From positions 1 through 64,000 of the forward strand of contig JAYVLG010000045.1 in the NCBI GenBank assembly GCA_043759595.1: 64,000 bases of DNA. Reading direction: 5' to 3'. Below, one piece after another: positions 23,005-32,804 of this stretch (position 1 is its first letter; every line of letters starts with the position of its first letter). This DNA comes from Sulfurirhabdus sp043759595 (GTDB lineage Bacteria > Pseudomonadota > Gammaproteobacteria > Burkholderiales > SMCO01). Below the pieces are notes generated by a model. That model worked only from the letters and a program-made list of their open reading frames with translations, ran no database searches and had not been told where the DNA came from. The position numbers were made by a program, and so were the translations under genes.

Positions 23005-24762
23005 TCAGCTTGCACGTCGCATTGCGCCACCTGCTTCTGCATGCCCACCACCGTGACTGACTGGCAGGCTAAGCACTTCTGGCACTTCGAGCTTCAACAG
23101 TTGATACAAATTAGTCAGATTTTCCCGATATAGCTTATCAAAACTTTCCACACTATTCTTTGGATTGTAGTCACCAAACCACCAGAACCAGTCAGAACTT
23201 TCGCAATCTGACAATTGCTTATAAGCAGCCTCCTGCTCGGCTTTAGTCAGCCGACCACTTGCTATCACATGATCAAAGCTTCGTTTAGCCGCGCACAACA
23301 AGTCCCAGGCTCGGTTTTTGTCTGCGGAGCCTATCCACGTTGAAAAATCGCCATACACCCAACTACCAGCAACCAACCCTGGCAAGCGGCCCATTGTTGC
23401 AAAGTTACCCGAATCAGCTTTGCATGCAGCGGCAGGTTCAGACTTTTCAGCTGCATCCAGATAATCTTTGAATGTTGTCATATTGATGAATGGGTGTGCT
23501 GACAAAGCCTCATAAAGCTCCGACAGGAAAAAATAGCCATTGTAGGGATAATATTCCCAAGCATTTTCACCATCCAGAATCACACTGACAACAGGATTTT
23601 CGCCTTCGGGTGCCTGTTCAATAATCCCTTCCAGAAGATGAACAAAGTGATTGACGGCATCCCGTCCGTACCATTTTGCATATTCAAAACCAATCAAATC
23701 CGACAAATGATCATCACGGAAAAAACAGGTAATCTTTTTTTCCTGACCAGTGACTTGATATGGTCGATATAAATACTGTTTTTTCTCAGGTACGGGCGAA
23801 CCAGGATGTGCTTTGCGCAAACTGCTTACCAGTACGCCCTCGCCGGTAGCTGTCCAGCGAACACCATAATGTGCCAGCAAATTGAGCAACGGGTCAGAAA
23901 CACCACCTTCAGCGGGCCAAAAACCGTGGGGTTTCTCGCCAAATCGCGCTTCGTGGCTTGCTATTGCGGACTCAATATGAAACGCAACCCTACTTTTACC
24001 TCCTGGATAAGATGGCGACTCTGGTAAATCGACATTAGGGGTACATTCCCTTGCCGCCTTAAAATCAATTAAAAGGGGTGAGATAGGATGATAATGGGGG
24101 GTGCTGGACAGTTCAATCCGACCTGACTTCACTAAAGCTTTATAGCGTGGAATAAGACCGCGCATCAGATTGCCAATTAAATCGTATAAACCCATACGGT
24201 CGCTATAGCTGAAGTGTTCACCTTTAGCCATAAGCTGCGTTACCAATGCGTGTTCACGCCTGACACTCTCACCCGTCCATGCCAGGTGATACCACACCAG
24301 CAGGTCGGCCAGATATTGTCCGGAAAGGTAACTCATGCAGGCCTCACCCTGCGCGTCTATCACATTAAAAAAGTCTTGCAGTCGTTTATAGGATGGAAAC
24401 GGATGGACCATTGTCACATGATTACAGCGAAAACATTTTTCCAGAATTAGTTTACGCTGCGCGTCACCAATCGAATTCATATCCTCATGCGCCAACAATC
24501 TGAGCAAAGGATCCGACATCTTGTTACAGTCAAAATCTGCTATATACGCTTCCAATTGATCCAGCAAAATGGGGACAAAATTGAAAACCGCTTTTGATTT
24601 AGGACTTTGCTCCAGGTGATACACCATGTCCGTATAATCTTTCATGGCGTGAAGATAAGTCCAGGGCAGTTCAAATTCGCCTGACATATAGTTGCGATAA
24701 TCCGGCTGGTGCATATGCCAGCAAAGGATCAGGTCCAGTTTTCTGTCTTGCTTAACAGTCAT
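23005..24762 (-). CDS. Glycoside hydrolase family 57 protein
   Basis: 585 residues. The N-terminal GH57 motif LILCWHMHQPDYRN begins the (beta/alpha)7 barrel. HGFWPAEGGVSDPLL carries the nucleophile Glu, and VILDGENAWEYYPYNG the Asp acid/base region. This family acts on alpha-1,4/1,6 glucans (amylase, 4-alpha-glucanotransferase, branching enzyme); here the specificity is unknown. It lies 48 bp behind glgC on the same strand, so it is probably part of glycogen metabolism. The C-terminus (GGGHAEAGGAMRR) is low complexity. Confidence 0.9.
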   Translation of the reverse strand: MTVKQDRKLDLILCWHMHQPDYRNYMSGEFELPWTYLHAMKDYTDMVYHLEQSPKSKAVFNFVPILLDQLEAYIADFDCNKMSDPLLRLLAHEDMNSIGDAQRKLILEKCFRCNHVTMVHPFPSYKRLQDFFNVIDAQGEACMSYLSGQYLADLLVWYHLAWTGESVRREHALVTQLMAKGEHFSYSDRMGLYDLIGNLMRGLIPRYKALVKSGRIELSSTPHYHPISPLLIDFKAARECTPNVDLPESPSYPGGKSRVAFHIESAIASHEARFGEKPHGFWPAEGGVSDPLLNLLAHYGVRWTATGEGVLVSSLRKAHPGSPVPEKKQYLYRPYQVTGQEKKITCFFRDDHLSDLIGFEYAKWYGRDAVNHFVHLLEGIIEQAPEGENPVVSVILDGENAWEYYPYNGYFFLSELYEALSAHPFINMTTFKDYLDAAEKSEPAAACKADSGNFATMGRLPGLVAGSWVYGDFSTWIGSADKNRAWDLLCAAKRSFDHVIASGRLTKAEQEAAYKQLSDCESSDWFWWFGDYNPKNSVESFDKLYRENLTNLYQLLKLEVPEVLSLPVSHGGGHAEAGGAMRRAS

Positions 24763-24810
24763 AATCTATACGCCTGATTAACGATCATATTTCAAATGAC
24801 GGATGCAGAA

Positions 24811-26085
24811 TCAGCGAACATGGTGGACAGGCTGGCCCAGCATTTCCGGTGTGATCAGCACAATTCCTTTTTCTGTAACATGGAAGCGTTTTGCATCTTC
24901 AACGGGATCCACCCCGGCCACCAATCCATCCGGGATAATACAACCCTTATCAATTAGCACCCGCTTCAAATATACATTCTGACCAATTTTCACATCAGGG
25001 AGTACAACGGAATCCACAACTTCTGAAAAACTCATCACATACACATTAGAGAAAAGAAGGGATCTTAGAATTTTGGCTCCACTGATAATGCACCCACCTG
25101 AAACCATGGAATCAACTGCCATACCCCTTCTTTCTTCATCATCAAAGATGAATTTAGCAGGAGGCAACTGTTCCTGATAGGTCCAGATCGGCCATTTTTT
25201 ATCGTATAAATTGAGCGCTGGTGTCACTTTGGTCAGTTCCATATTTGCCTCCCAGAAAGCGTCAACGGTTCCCACATCACGCCAATAGGGCACATCATCA
25301 GGTTTGCAAACGCAACTCTCACTGAAAGGATGGGCAACAACTTTATACTTTTTGACCAAATGAGGAATAATGTCTTTACCAAAGTCATGAGACGAATGCC
25401 GCACGTCAGCATCCCGAATCAGTTGTTCATATAAAAATTTGGCATTAAAAATATAAATACCCATACTTACCAAGGCGCTATCCGGATTATCCGGCATGGG
25501 CGATGGGTTTTCCGGTTTTTCATTAAAATCGATAACACGATTATCTTTGTCTACCGTCATGATGCCAAATGCCGATGCTTCAGCCAGTGGCACTTCAATA
25601 CAAGCGACCGTCATATCCGCCTCATGAGACACATGGTAGGCAAGCATCTCGCCATAATCCATTTTGTAGATATGATCCCCGGCCAAAATCAGTACATATT
25701 CCGGTTCATAACCGCGGATAATATCCATATTCTGATAAACCGCATCTGCTGTACCCTTGTACCAGTCGGCTTCAAGTCGTTGCTGTGCGGGGAGCAACTC
25801 TACAAACTCATTGAACTCGCCCCGCAAAAATCCCCAACCACGCTGAATATGCTTGATCATGCTATGGGCTTTGTACTGAGTAATCACGCCAACACGCCGG
25901 ATACCTGAATTCAGGCAATTTGAAAGAGGAAAATCAATGATTCGGAATTTTCCGCCAAATGGAACTGCGGGTTTGGCGCGCCAATCTGTCAGCTGCTTTA
26001 ATCGGCTGCCACGGCCTCCGGCAAGAATCAAGGCAACTGTATTTTTCGTCAGCAGACTGACAAAGCGTGGTAAATCTTTTTGCAA
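24811..26085 (-). CDS. glgC: Glucose-1-phosphate adenylyltransferase (ADP-glucose synthase)
   Basis: Makes ADP-glucose from ATP and glucose-1-phosphate, the committed step of bacterial glycogen synthesis. 424 residues. LILAGGRGSRLKQLTDWRAK is the nucleotide-binding loop; PAVPFGGKFRIIDFPLSNC, WYKGTADAVYQN and the HDFGKDIIP lysine-region motif follow; a left-handed beta-helix fills the C-terminus. Start is TTG at 26085, with GGAG six bases upstream. It is the divergent partner of glgB. Allosteric control by fructose-bisphosphate/AMP is usual for the family. Confidence 0.96.
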   Translation of the reverse strand: MQKDLPRFVSLLTKNTVALILAGGRGSRLKQLTDWRAKPAVPFGGKFRIIDFPLSNCLNSGIRRVGVITQYKAHSMIKHIQRGWGFLRGEFNEFVELLPAQQRLEADWYKGTADAVYQNMDIIRGYEPEYVLILAGDHIYKMDYGEMLAYHVSHEADMTVACIEVPLAEASAFGIMTVDKDNRVIDFNEKPENPSPMPDNPDSALVSMGIYIFNAKFLYEQLIRDADVRHSSHDFGKDIIPHLVKKYKVVAHPFSESCVCKPDDVPYWRDVGTVDAFWEANMELTKVTPALNLYDKKWPIWTYQEQLPPAKFIFDDEERRGMAVDSMVSGGCIISGAKILRSLLFSNVYVMSFSEVVDSVVLPDVKIGQNVYLKRVLIDKGCIIPDGLVAGVDPVEDAKRFHVTEKGIVLITPEMLGQPVHHVR

Positions 26086-26373
26086 GAGCCTCTCCTTCGC
26101 CTGTTAATATTTAATTCAATACTACTGCAAATTTTACTAACACAACAATCCCGAAATTATAAAAATCCGAAAAACATCCCGGAATGATAAGCATTCTTGC
26201 GATTTCATACCAAAATCACCCAAAATTTATTCCTCATTCAAACATCCATTTTTTATTTTAGCCGATGGCTGGTAGGATGATAGTTATCAGGCTGAAATAT
26301 TCCTGACTCAAATCTTCCCGTAATATTATGTAATTTTAGAGCTACAATTAAACAATACTCAAATGACATAGCT
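26086..26373. promoter_or_regulatory. Divergent control region glgC / glgB
   Basis: 288-bp AT-rich spacer between the divergent synthesis genes; both promoters must lie here. No convincing consensus elements or operator were found by eye. Confidence 0.5.
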
Positions 26374-28557
26374 ATGAAACAGGATACAAAGCCTAAACTC
26401 AACACCAAAACCGAACTCCTTGTACAGGCACGTTTACACGACCCACACCAGTATCTCGGCCAGCATTGGGAAGGAAATGGCTATGTATTGCGTGTCTTCC
26501 TGCCCTATGCACAACAGGTTTGGGTTGAGACTGAAACGGAATGGACATCCCTGACCAAAACCGAACCTCACGGCCTTTTTGAATGGCATGGCAAACAGGC
26601 TTTGCCTGCCACTTATCGCCTGCGCGCTGGGGCATATGGTGAATTGCATGAATTTTACGACCCCTACGCTTTCCCCGCCCAAATCACCGATCTCGATCTG
26701 TATTTATTCAATGCGGGGAACCTGCATCAAACATACAATACCCTTGGCGCACATCCCATCACGGTTAATGGTATAACAGGTGTTCACTTCGCCGTCTGGG
26801 CGCCAAATGCGGAACGCGTTAGTGTCATCGGAGATTTTAACCACTGGGATGGCCGCACGCATCTTATGCAGGTGCATGGTTCAAGTGGTGTGTGGGAGCT
26901 ATTTATCCCGGGCCTGGCTGATAGCACCTTATACAAGTTCGAAATTCGTAATCGCCATAATGGGCATATCCTGGTCAAAACAGACCCCTATGCCCAATAT
27001 TTTGAAAAACGCCCTGGCACTGCTTCCAGTGTTGCCGCAGTCAGCACCCATAACTGGCAAGATAACGAGTGGCTGTCAAAACGCGCCAAACACGACTGGC
27101 AGCATGCACCTTGCAACATCTACGAAATGCATGCAGGATCATGGAAACGTCATGCCAATGAGGATTTTCTCAATTACCGTGAACTGGCTGAATCGCTCAT
27201 TCCTTATATAAAAGAGATGGGTTACACCCATATTGAGCTCATGCCAATCAGCGAGCATCCGCTGGATGAATCATGGGGATACCAGACAACCGGATATTTT
27301 GCACCGACAAACCGTTATGGCTCACCAGATGATCTTCGTTTTTTTGTAGATGCATGCCATCAGGCTAACATTGGCGTCATTCTTGACTGGGTCCCGGCAC
27401 ACTTTCCTCAGGACAGTTTCGCATTAGCCAGATTTGATGGTACCGCGCTGTACGAACACGAAGATCCACGCATGGGTTTTCATCAGGATTGGGGCACTTA
27501 TATTTTCAATTTTGGCCGCAATGAGGTAAAGAGTTTTCTGCTCTCAAGTGCCCATTACTGGCTGTCTGAGTTCCACATTGACGGCTTGCGGGTAGATGCG
27601 GTTGCTTCCATGCTTTATCTGGATTATTCCCGACAAGCAGGCGAATGGATACCCAATAAATTTGGTGGCCGTGAAAATCTGGAAGCCATTGAGTTCCTGC
27701 GCGAGCTCAATATCATGGTGCACGATGCCTTCCCCGGCGCACTGACATTTGCTGAAGAATCCACTTCCTGGCCCATGGTGTCTCGCCCTGTCTACCTTGG
27801 TGGACTTGGCTTCTCCATGAAATGGAATATGGGCTGGATGAACGACACTCTGGCCTATATTTCGCAAGACCCAGTTCACCGACGCTATCACCATAACCAG
27901 TTAACTTTCGGCCAACTCTATTCCTACACCGAAAATTTCACCTTGCCGTTTTCTCATGATGAAGTAGTGCATGGAAAACGCTCGCTGCTGGACAAAATGC
28001 CCGGTGATGCTTGGCAGAAATTTGCCAATTTACGCTTGCTGTATACCTACCAGATGACCTACCCGGGTAAAAAACTCAATTTCATGGGAAATGAATTTGC
28101 CCAGGGACGGGAATGGCGAGTAAAAAACGCGCTTGAATGGCAACTTCTGGATATAGGGCTGCATCAGAATATTCAGACACTTTGCCGCGACCTGAACCAC
28201 CTGTATGCAAACAATCTTGCTATGCATGATCTTGATTTTTCGTCAGATGGTTTCTCCTGGATTGATTGTCACGATGCGGATCAGTCCATACTAAGCTTCA
28301 TGCGACGTGCGCGTGATGGGTCATTTATCGTGGTCGTTCTGAACTTCACTCCCGTACCACGCAACAATTACCGAATTGGCGTGCCTGAAGGCGCGGAATA
28401 CAAGGAAATATTCAACAGTGACTCCACCTATTATGGTGGCACCAACAGCGGAAATGGTGGCGGACTTTTTGCTCAGGACAAGACCTGGATGGGGTTTCCT
28501 CACTCCATGGAAATCACGTTACCGCCCCTCGCCGGCATTATTCTTGCAAGAGCCTGA
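26374..28557 (+). CDS. glgB: 1,4-alpha-glucan branching enzyme
   Basis: 727 residues, GH13. The N-terminal CBM48-like domains contain GVHFAVWAPNAERVSVIGDF and NHWDGR. The barrel motifs are DWVPAHFP, GLRVDAVASMLYLDY (nucleophile Asp), TFAEESTSWP (acid/base Glu) and LPFSHDEVVHGK. It transfers a chain segment to create alpha-1,6 branches in glycogen. Length and domain order match the full-size proteobacterial GlgB. Followed by pgi at 29 bp on the same strand, so glycogen branching and glucose-6-phosphate isomerisation are co-expressed. Confidence 0.97.
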   Translation: MKQDTKPKLNTKTELLVQARLHDPHQYLGQHWEGNGYVLRVFLPYAQQVWVETETEWTSLTKTEPHGLFEWHGKQALPATYRLRAGAYGELHEFYDPYAFPAQITDLDLYLFNAGNLHQTYNTLGAHPITVNGITGVHFAVWAPNAERVSVIGDFNHWDGRTHLMQVHGSSGVWELFIPGLADSTLYKFEIRNRHNGHILVKTDPYAQYFEKRPGTASSVAAVSTHNWQDNEWLSKRAKHDWQHAPCNIYEMHAGSWKRHANEDFLNYRELAESLIPYIKEMGYTHIELMPISEHPLDESWGYQTTGYFAPTNRYGSPDDLRFFVDACHQANIGVILDWVPAHFPQDSFALARFDGTALYEHEDPRMGFHQDWGTYIFNFGRNEVKSFLLSSAHYWLSEFHIDGLRVDAVASMLYLDYSRQAGEWIPNKFGGRENLEAIEFLRELNIMVHDAFPGALTFAEESTSWPMVSRPVYLGGLGFSMKWNMGWMNDTLAYISQDPVHRRYHHNQLTFGQLYSYTENFTLPFSHDEVVHGKRSLLDKMPGDAWQKFANLRLLYTYQMTYPGKKLNFMGNEFAQGREWRVKNALEWQLLDIGLHQNIQTLCRDLNHLYANNLAMHDLDFSSDGFSWIDCHDADQSILSFMRRARDGSFIVVVLNFTPVPRNNYRIGVPEGAEYKEIFNSDSTYYGGTNSGNGGGLFAQDKTWMGFPHSMEITLPPLAGIILARA

Positions 28558-28586
28558 AATACAAACAATAACTTAAAGGTTTTCGT

Positions 28587-30230
28587 ATGACACAACCTAC
28601 CCAAACCAAAGCATGGAAAGCATTAAAAAGACATCAGAAGACGATCGCGCATACTCATATGCGCGATCTGTTCGAGGCTGACCCGCAACGGTTCGAAAAA
28701 CATTCAATTACCTTCAATAACATTCTGTTCGATTTTTCCAAAAATCGATTCACGGATAAAACGCTAGCCTTACTTTTCGACCTGGCAAGAGAGATGGACG
28801 TGCCAGGCTGGAGAGAAAAAATGTTTACCGGCGAACCTATCAATTTCACTGAAAATCGCTCTGTTCTGCACGTTGCACTGCGTAACCGCACCAATCGACC
28901 TGTTATGGTTGATGGCAAAAATGTCATGCCTGAAGTCAATGCTGTACTCAGTAAAATGCGTAAATTTACCAATGCTGTTCGTTCCGGAGAATGGAAAGGC
29001 TACAGTGGTAAAACCATTACGGATGTTGTCAATATCGGTATTGGTGGATCAGACCTCGGTCCCGCCATGGTGACTGAATCGCTCCTTGCCTATCATCGTC
29101 ACAATGTAAAATTTCACTTTGTTTCCAATATCGACAGCACCGACCTGTTTGAAACCGAGCGTCATCTCAATCCGGAAACTACGCTTTTCATTATTGCCTC
29201 GAAGACTTTTACTACACAGGAAACCATGACCAATGCCCGCTCGGCGCGAGACTGGTTAATGAAAGAAGCGCTTGAAGAAAGCGCCATCTCTCAGCATTTT
29301 GTAGCTATCTCTACAAACACCAAGGCAGTCACAGAATTTGGTATCAATCCCGATCAAATGTTCGAATTCTGGGACTGGGTTGGCGGACGCTATTCACTCT
29401 GGTCTGCCATCGGATTATCCATAGCGCTGGCGATCGGCATGACCCGGTTCGAAGAGTTACTTCAGGGTGCGCATGAAATGGACGAGCATTTCCGATCTGC
29501 GCCTCTTGAAAGAAACCTTCCTGTCATATTCGGAATGTTAGGTATCTGGTACAACAATTTCTTCGGTTCAGATACACAAGCCTGTATGCCGTACAGTCAG
29601 TATTTGCGCAGGCTTCCAGCCTATCTGCAGCAGCTGGATATGGAAAGTAATGGCAAGCGCATAGACCGGGATGGCAACCTGGTCAATTATCCAACAGGCC
29701 AGATCATTTGGGGTGAACCTGGCACCAATGGGCAGCATGCATTTTTTCAGCTTATCCATCAGGGTACGCGCCTCATTCCTGCTGACTACATCGCTTTGGT
29801 TGAGAGCCACCATCCTGTCGGTGAACACAACGCCATTCTGTTGGCCAACTATTTTGCCCAGACTGAAGCATTAATGCGCGGCAAAAAACCTGAAGAAGCC
29901 ATTCTGGAAATGCAGGCAGAAGGACTCAGTGATGAAGATATTAAACGCTTGCTGCCGCATAAAGTCTTTCCTGGCAATGAACCTAGCAATTCAATATTAA
30001 TGCAAACCCTGGACCCCAAGTCGCTGGGTTCTCTGATTGCTTTTTACGAACATAAAATTTTTGTTCAGGGTATCATCTGGAATATTAATTCTTTTGATCA
30101 GTGGGGTGTTGAACTCGGCAAACAATTAGCCAAAGTCATTCAGCCTGAACTCGCTGGAACCAGTGAGGTAAGCAGCCATGACACTTCCACAAACGGCTTG
30201 ATTAATTCTTACAAATCGCAAAGAATTTAG
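28587..30230 (+). CDS. pgi: Glucose-6-phosphate isomerase
   Basis: 547 residues, the usual length of the long bacterial form. NIGIGGSDLGPAMV is the sugar-phosphate loop; SKTFTTQETMTNA and the PGI signature WDWVGGRYSLWSAIGL follow; FVQGIIWNINSFDQWGVELGK is the C-terminal signature. Interconverts glucose-6-phosphate and fructose-6-phosphate. Its place between glgB and the pentose phosphate genes links stored glucan to both glycolysis and the oxidative pentose phosphate branch. A cupin follows at 44 bp. Confidence 0.97.
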   Translation: MTQPTQTKAWKALKRHQKTIAHTHMRDLFEADPQRFEKHSITFNNILFDFSKNRFTDKTLALLFDLAREMDVPGWREKMFTGEPINFTENRSVLHVALRNRTNRPVMVDGKNVMPEVNAVLSKMRKFTNAVRSGEWKGYSGKTITDVVNIGIGGSDLGPAMVTESLLAYHRHNVKFHFVSNIDSTDLFETERHLNPETTLFIIASKTFTTQETMTNARSARDWLMKEALEESAISQHFVAISTNTKAVTEFGINPDQMFEFWDWVGGRYSLWSAIGLSIALAIGMTRFEELLQGAHEMDEHFRSAPLERNLPVIFGMLGIWYNNFFGSDTQACMPYSQYLRRLPAYLQQLDMESNGKRIDRDGNLVNYPTGQIIWGEPGTNGQHAFFQLIHQGTRLIPADYIALVESHHPVGEHNAILLANYFAQTEALMRGKKPEEAILEMQAEGLSDEDIKRLLPHKVFPGNEPSNSILMQTLDPKSLGSLIAFYEHKIFVQGIIWNINSFDQWGVELGKQLAKVIQPELAGTSEVSSHDTSTNGLINSYKSQRI

Positions 30231-30274
30231 CTTTGTTACCGTAGCACTAAATTTAAATTTTAACTGGAATACAC

Positions 30275-30550
30275 ATGAACGGAATTACTATTGAGCACAA
30301 CCCATCTGAAGCCAGATTAATGGAACTGGAAGTGCCCCGCTGGCCGATATGGGATAAAGAAACTTCCACCTTTCCATGGACATATGAAAGCAGGGAAACC
30401 TGTTATCTGCTGGAAGGTGAGGTCATCGTCACCCCTACCAAGGGTGAGCCGGTGAAAATTGAAAAAGGCGATCTTGTTACTTTTCCAGCTGGTATGTCCT
30501 GCACCTGGGATATCAGGCAATCAGTCAAAAAACATTACTGTTTCGATTGA
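30275..30550 (+). CDS. Small cupin-domain protein
   Basis: 91 residues in one DUF861-like cupin: PWTYESRETCYLLEGEVIVT and KIEKGDLVTFPAGMSCTWDI. The metal-binding histidines are mostly replaced (Glu and Cys near motif 1), so a metal-dependent enzyme is doubtful; a sugar-binding or sensor role is conceivable. Third gene of the glgB-pgi-cupin set. Its stop and that of pgl are one base apart (30550/30552), so transcripts of the two strands must overlap unless stopped within coding sequence. Confidence 0.85.
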   Translation: MNGITIEHNPSEARLMELEVPRWPIWDKETSTFPWTYESRETCYLLEGEVIVTPTKGEPVKIEKGDLVTFPAGMSCTWDIRQSVKKHYCFD

Positions 30551-30551
30551 T

Positions 30552-31238
30552 TCAAGGGGCTAGACAAGCCTCTTCCAGCAGAATATCCACCCCATTTTTT
30601 GGCGCTATTAACGAGGCCGGAATGGGCTTCCCTGCGCGCCAGTCACTAACAGCCTGACGTTTGGATTCTCCTGTCACCAGATAGATCACTTTTTTTGCAT
30701 CACTTAAACAACGGGCGCTTAAACTGATTCGCTCCGAAGGTGGTTTTGGCGCATCATGGACCGCCTGTGCAGCTGGAGCATCGCCTGTCAACCCAGGATC
30801 ATGTCCGGGAAACAAGCTGGCGGTATGGCCATCCTCCCCCAACCCGAGTAAGACCAGATCAAATGCCACATCATTTACCAATTTGCCATAAGCTTCAGCA
30901 CCCAATGTTGAGCCTTGCTCCGCCGGAATAATGAAAATCTGGGAATGAGGAACAGTGGCGTATTCAAGCCAGGCGGTCAGCGCCATCACACTATTACGAT
31001 CCGGGTGATTAGCTGGCAAACAACGCTCATCTCCAAAGTAAATATACCAGGCTGACCAGTTGGTCTTGATATCACGCAGCTTTTCGTATACCTCACGGGG
31101 CGTCGTGCCACCAGCCAGCACCAGATTGAACACACCACGCTGTGCGATTGCGTCTTTTGCTGCTTTGACGATTTCCTTAACAGCCTGCTTCTTCAATGCT
31201 TTCGTATCTGGGAAAACGTGCCAACGACACTTTTGCAT
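30552..31238 (-). CDS. pgl: 6-phosphogluconolactonase
   Basis: 228 residues from the ATG at 31238 (AAGGGCGGTGAA upstream; GTG three codons earlier is an alternative). Motifs: VLAGGTTPREVYEKL, YFGDERCLPANHPDRNS and LLGLGEDGHTASLFPGHD, diagnostic of the DevB/Pgl family. Hydrolyses 6-phosphogluconolactone to 6-phosphogluconate. It follows zwf and gnd on the same strand: the complete oxidative pentose phosphate set gnd-zwf-pgl, in reverse pathway order. Confidence 0.96.
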   Translation of the reverse strand: MQKCRWHVFPDTKALKKQAVKEIVKAAKDAIAQRGVFNLVLAGGTTPREVYEKLRDIKTNWSAWYIYFGDERCLPANHPDRNSVMALTAWLEYATVPHSQIFIIPAEQGSTLGAEAYGKLVNDVAFDLVLLGLGEDGHTASLFPGHDPGLTGDAPAAQAVHDAPKPPSERISLSARCLSDAKKVIYLVTGESKRQAVSDWRAGKPIPASLIAPKNGVDILLEEACLAP

Positions 31239-31316
31239 AAATTTCACCGCCCTTCAGAATGTGATCAGCAGTACAGAGCAACCACAACAACTATACGCCA
31301 GTCACTTACAACCGGG

Positions 31317-32804
31317 TCATAACTCATTACGCCACTGATGATCTTCACTATCAAACAGTCGATTGGCTTCGTCTGGCCCCCATGTGCCGGCTGGATAAGT
31401 ATGAATAAAGTCCCGTTCCTGCGCCCAGTGTTTCAGTATAGGATCAACAACCCGCCATGCCCACTCCACTTCATCAAACCGGATAAACAGGCTGCGATCA
31501 CCCTCAATAATGTCCAGCAGAAGGGTTTCGTATGCATCCAGAGGTACTTCGTCTGTTTTACGATAAGATGCATTCAGCGAGATAACCCGCGTATCCATTT
31601 CCAGACCTGGTCGTTTTACATGAATTTCCATATGCATGCTTTCACTGGGCTGAATAGACAACAATATCCAGTTAGGCGCAATAGTTTCAACAGGCGTTTC
31701 CCGGAATAACTGCTGTGGCGGATAGCGAAACCGTATAGCAATAAGTGACATCTGTTTTGCCAGACGCTTACCCGTACGGAGATAAAATGGTACGCCCCGC
31801 CAGCGCCAGTTATCGATGTAAAATTTAGCAGCTACCATGGATTCCGTGGCCGATGCTTTTTCTACACCCTCTTCATCCTGATATCCGGCAACAGATTTGC
31901 CATTCACAAATCCCGCAGCATACTGCGCGCGGAAAGCATGGGCGCTGATAGAGCGTTTTGAAATGGGTCTGATGGATCGCAGCACCTTCACTTTTTCGTC
32001 ACGCAACGCATCAGCTTCCAGTGCTGGAGGCGGCTCCATTGCAACAACCGCCAGCAACTGCATCAAGTGGTTCTGCAACATATCCCTTAAAGCACCTGCT
32101 TTATCATAATAGTCTGCACGTTTTTCAATGCCAATATCTTCTGCCACTGTAATCTGCACATGGTCAATAAAATTGCGGTTCCAAAGGGGCTCAATCAAGG
32201 TATTCGCAAAACGGAACACCAACAGATTTTGAACGGTTTCCTTCCCGAGATAATGGTCAATACGAAAGATTTGTTCCTCATCAAACGAGCGGTGTAACAC
32301 TTCGTTCAGTAAATGTGCACTTTCGATATCCTCGCCAAAAGGCTTTTCCAGAACAATACGATGAAGTCCACGGGGCTTGTTCAACCCCACTGCATCCAGA
32401 TTTTTAACGACTGAATTATATTCAGTCGGTTTGATCGCAAGATAAAAGATCATGTTGGAACAGACCCCTTCTTTTGGCTTGGATAGTTCTTCATATAGCC
32501 GCTTATAGGAATCCAAATCGTGCAACTCCCCTTGCAAATAGCTGAATCGTGCTGTAAATTTAGCAAAAATCTCTTCATCAAAATTCGCACCAATTTTATC
32601 TTGCAGCGTCAGTTGCATATGATTCTTCCACTCTTCCTGCCCCCAGTCCCGGCGGGAATAAGCAGTAAAGTTCAAAGCTGGCGGCAAGCGATTGGCCACT
32701 TCAAGATGGTATAGCGAAGGCAACAATTTATTTGAAGCCAGATTGCCGGTGGCACCAAAAATCACGAAGTTACAAGGAAACTGCGCTTGATCCTTCATAT
32801 TCAA
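31317..32804 (-). CDS. zwf: Glucose-6-phosphate 1-dehydrogenase
   Basis: 495 residues. FGATGNLASNKLLPSLY is the NADP-binding motif, FRIDHYLGKETVQNL the substrate-binding signature with the catalytic His, and VVAMEPPP and AYETLLLDIIEGD the later conserved blocks. Oxidises glucose-6-phosphate to the lactone, making NADPH. The ATG overlaps the gnd stop by four bases, so both are translated as a unit. The gap to pgl is 78 bp. Confidence 0.97.
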   Translation of the reverse strand: MNMKDQAQFPCNFVIFGATGNLASNKLLPSLYHLEVANRLPPALNFTAYSRRDWGQEEWKNHMQLTLQDKIGANFDEEIFAKFTARFSYLQGELHDLDSYKRLYEELSKPKEGVCSNMIFYLAIKPTEYNSVVKNLDAVGLNKPRGLHRIVLEKPFGEDIESAHLLNEVLHRSFDEEQIFRIDHYLGKETVQNLLVFRFANTLIEPLWNRNFIDHVQITVAEDIGIEKRADYYDKAGALRDMLQNHLMQLLAVVAMEPPPALEADALRDEKVKVLRSIRPISKRSISAHAFRAQYAAGFVNGKSVAGYQDEEGVEKASATESMVAAKFYIDNWRWRGVPFYLRTGKRLAKQMSLIAIRFRYPPQQLFRETPVETIAPNWILLSIQPSESMHMEIHVKRPGLEMDTRVISLNASYRKTDEVPLDAYETLLLDIIEGDRSLFIRFDEVEWAWRVVDPILKHWAQERDFIHTYPAGTWGPDEANRLFDSEDHQWRNEL

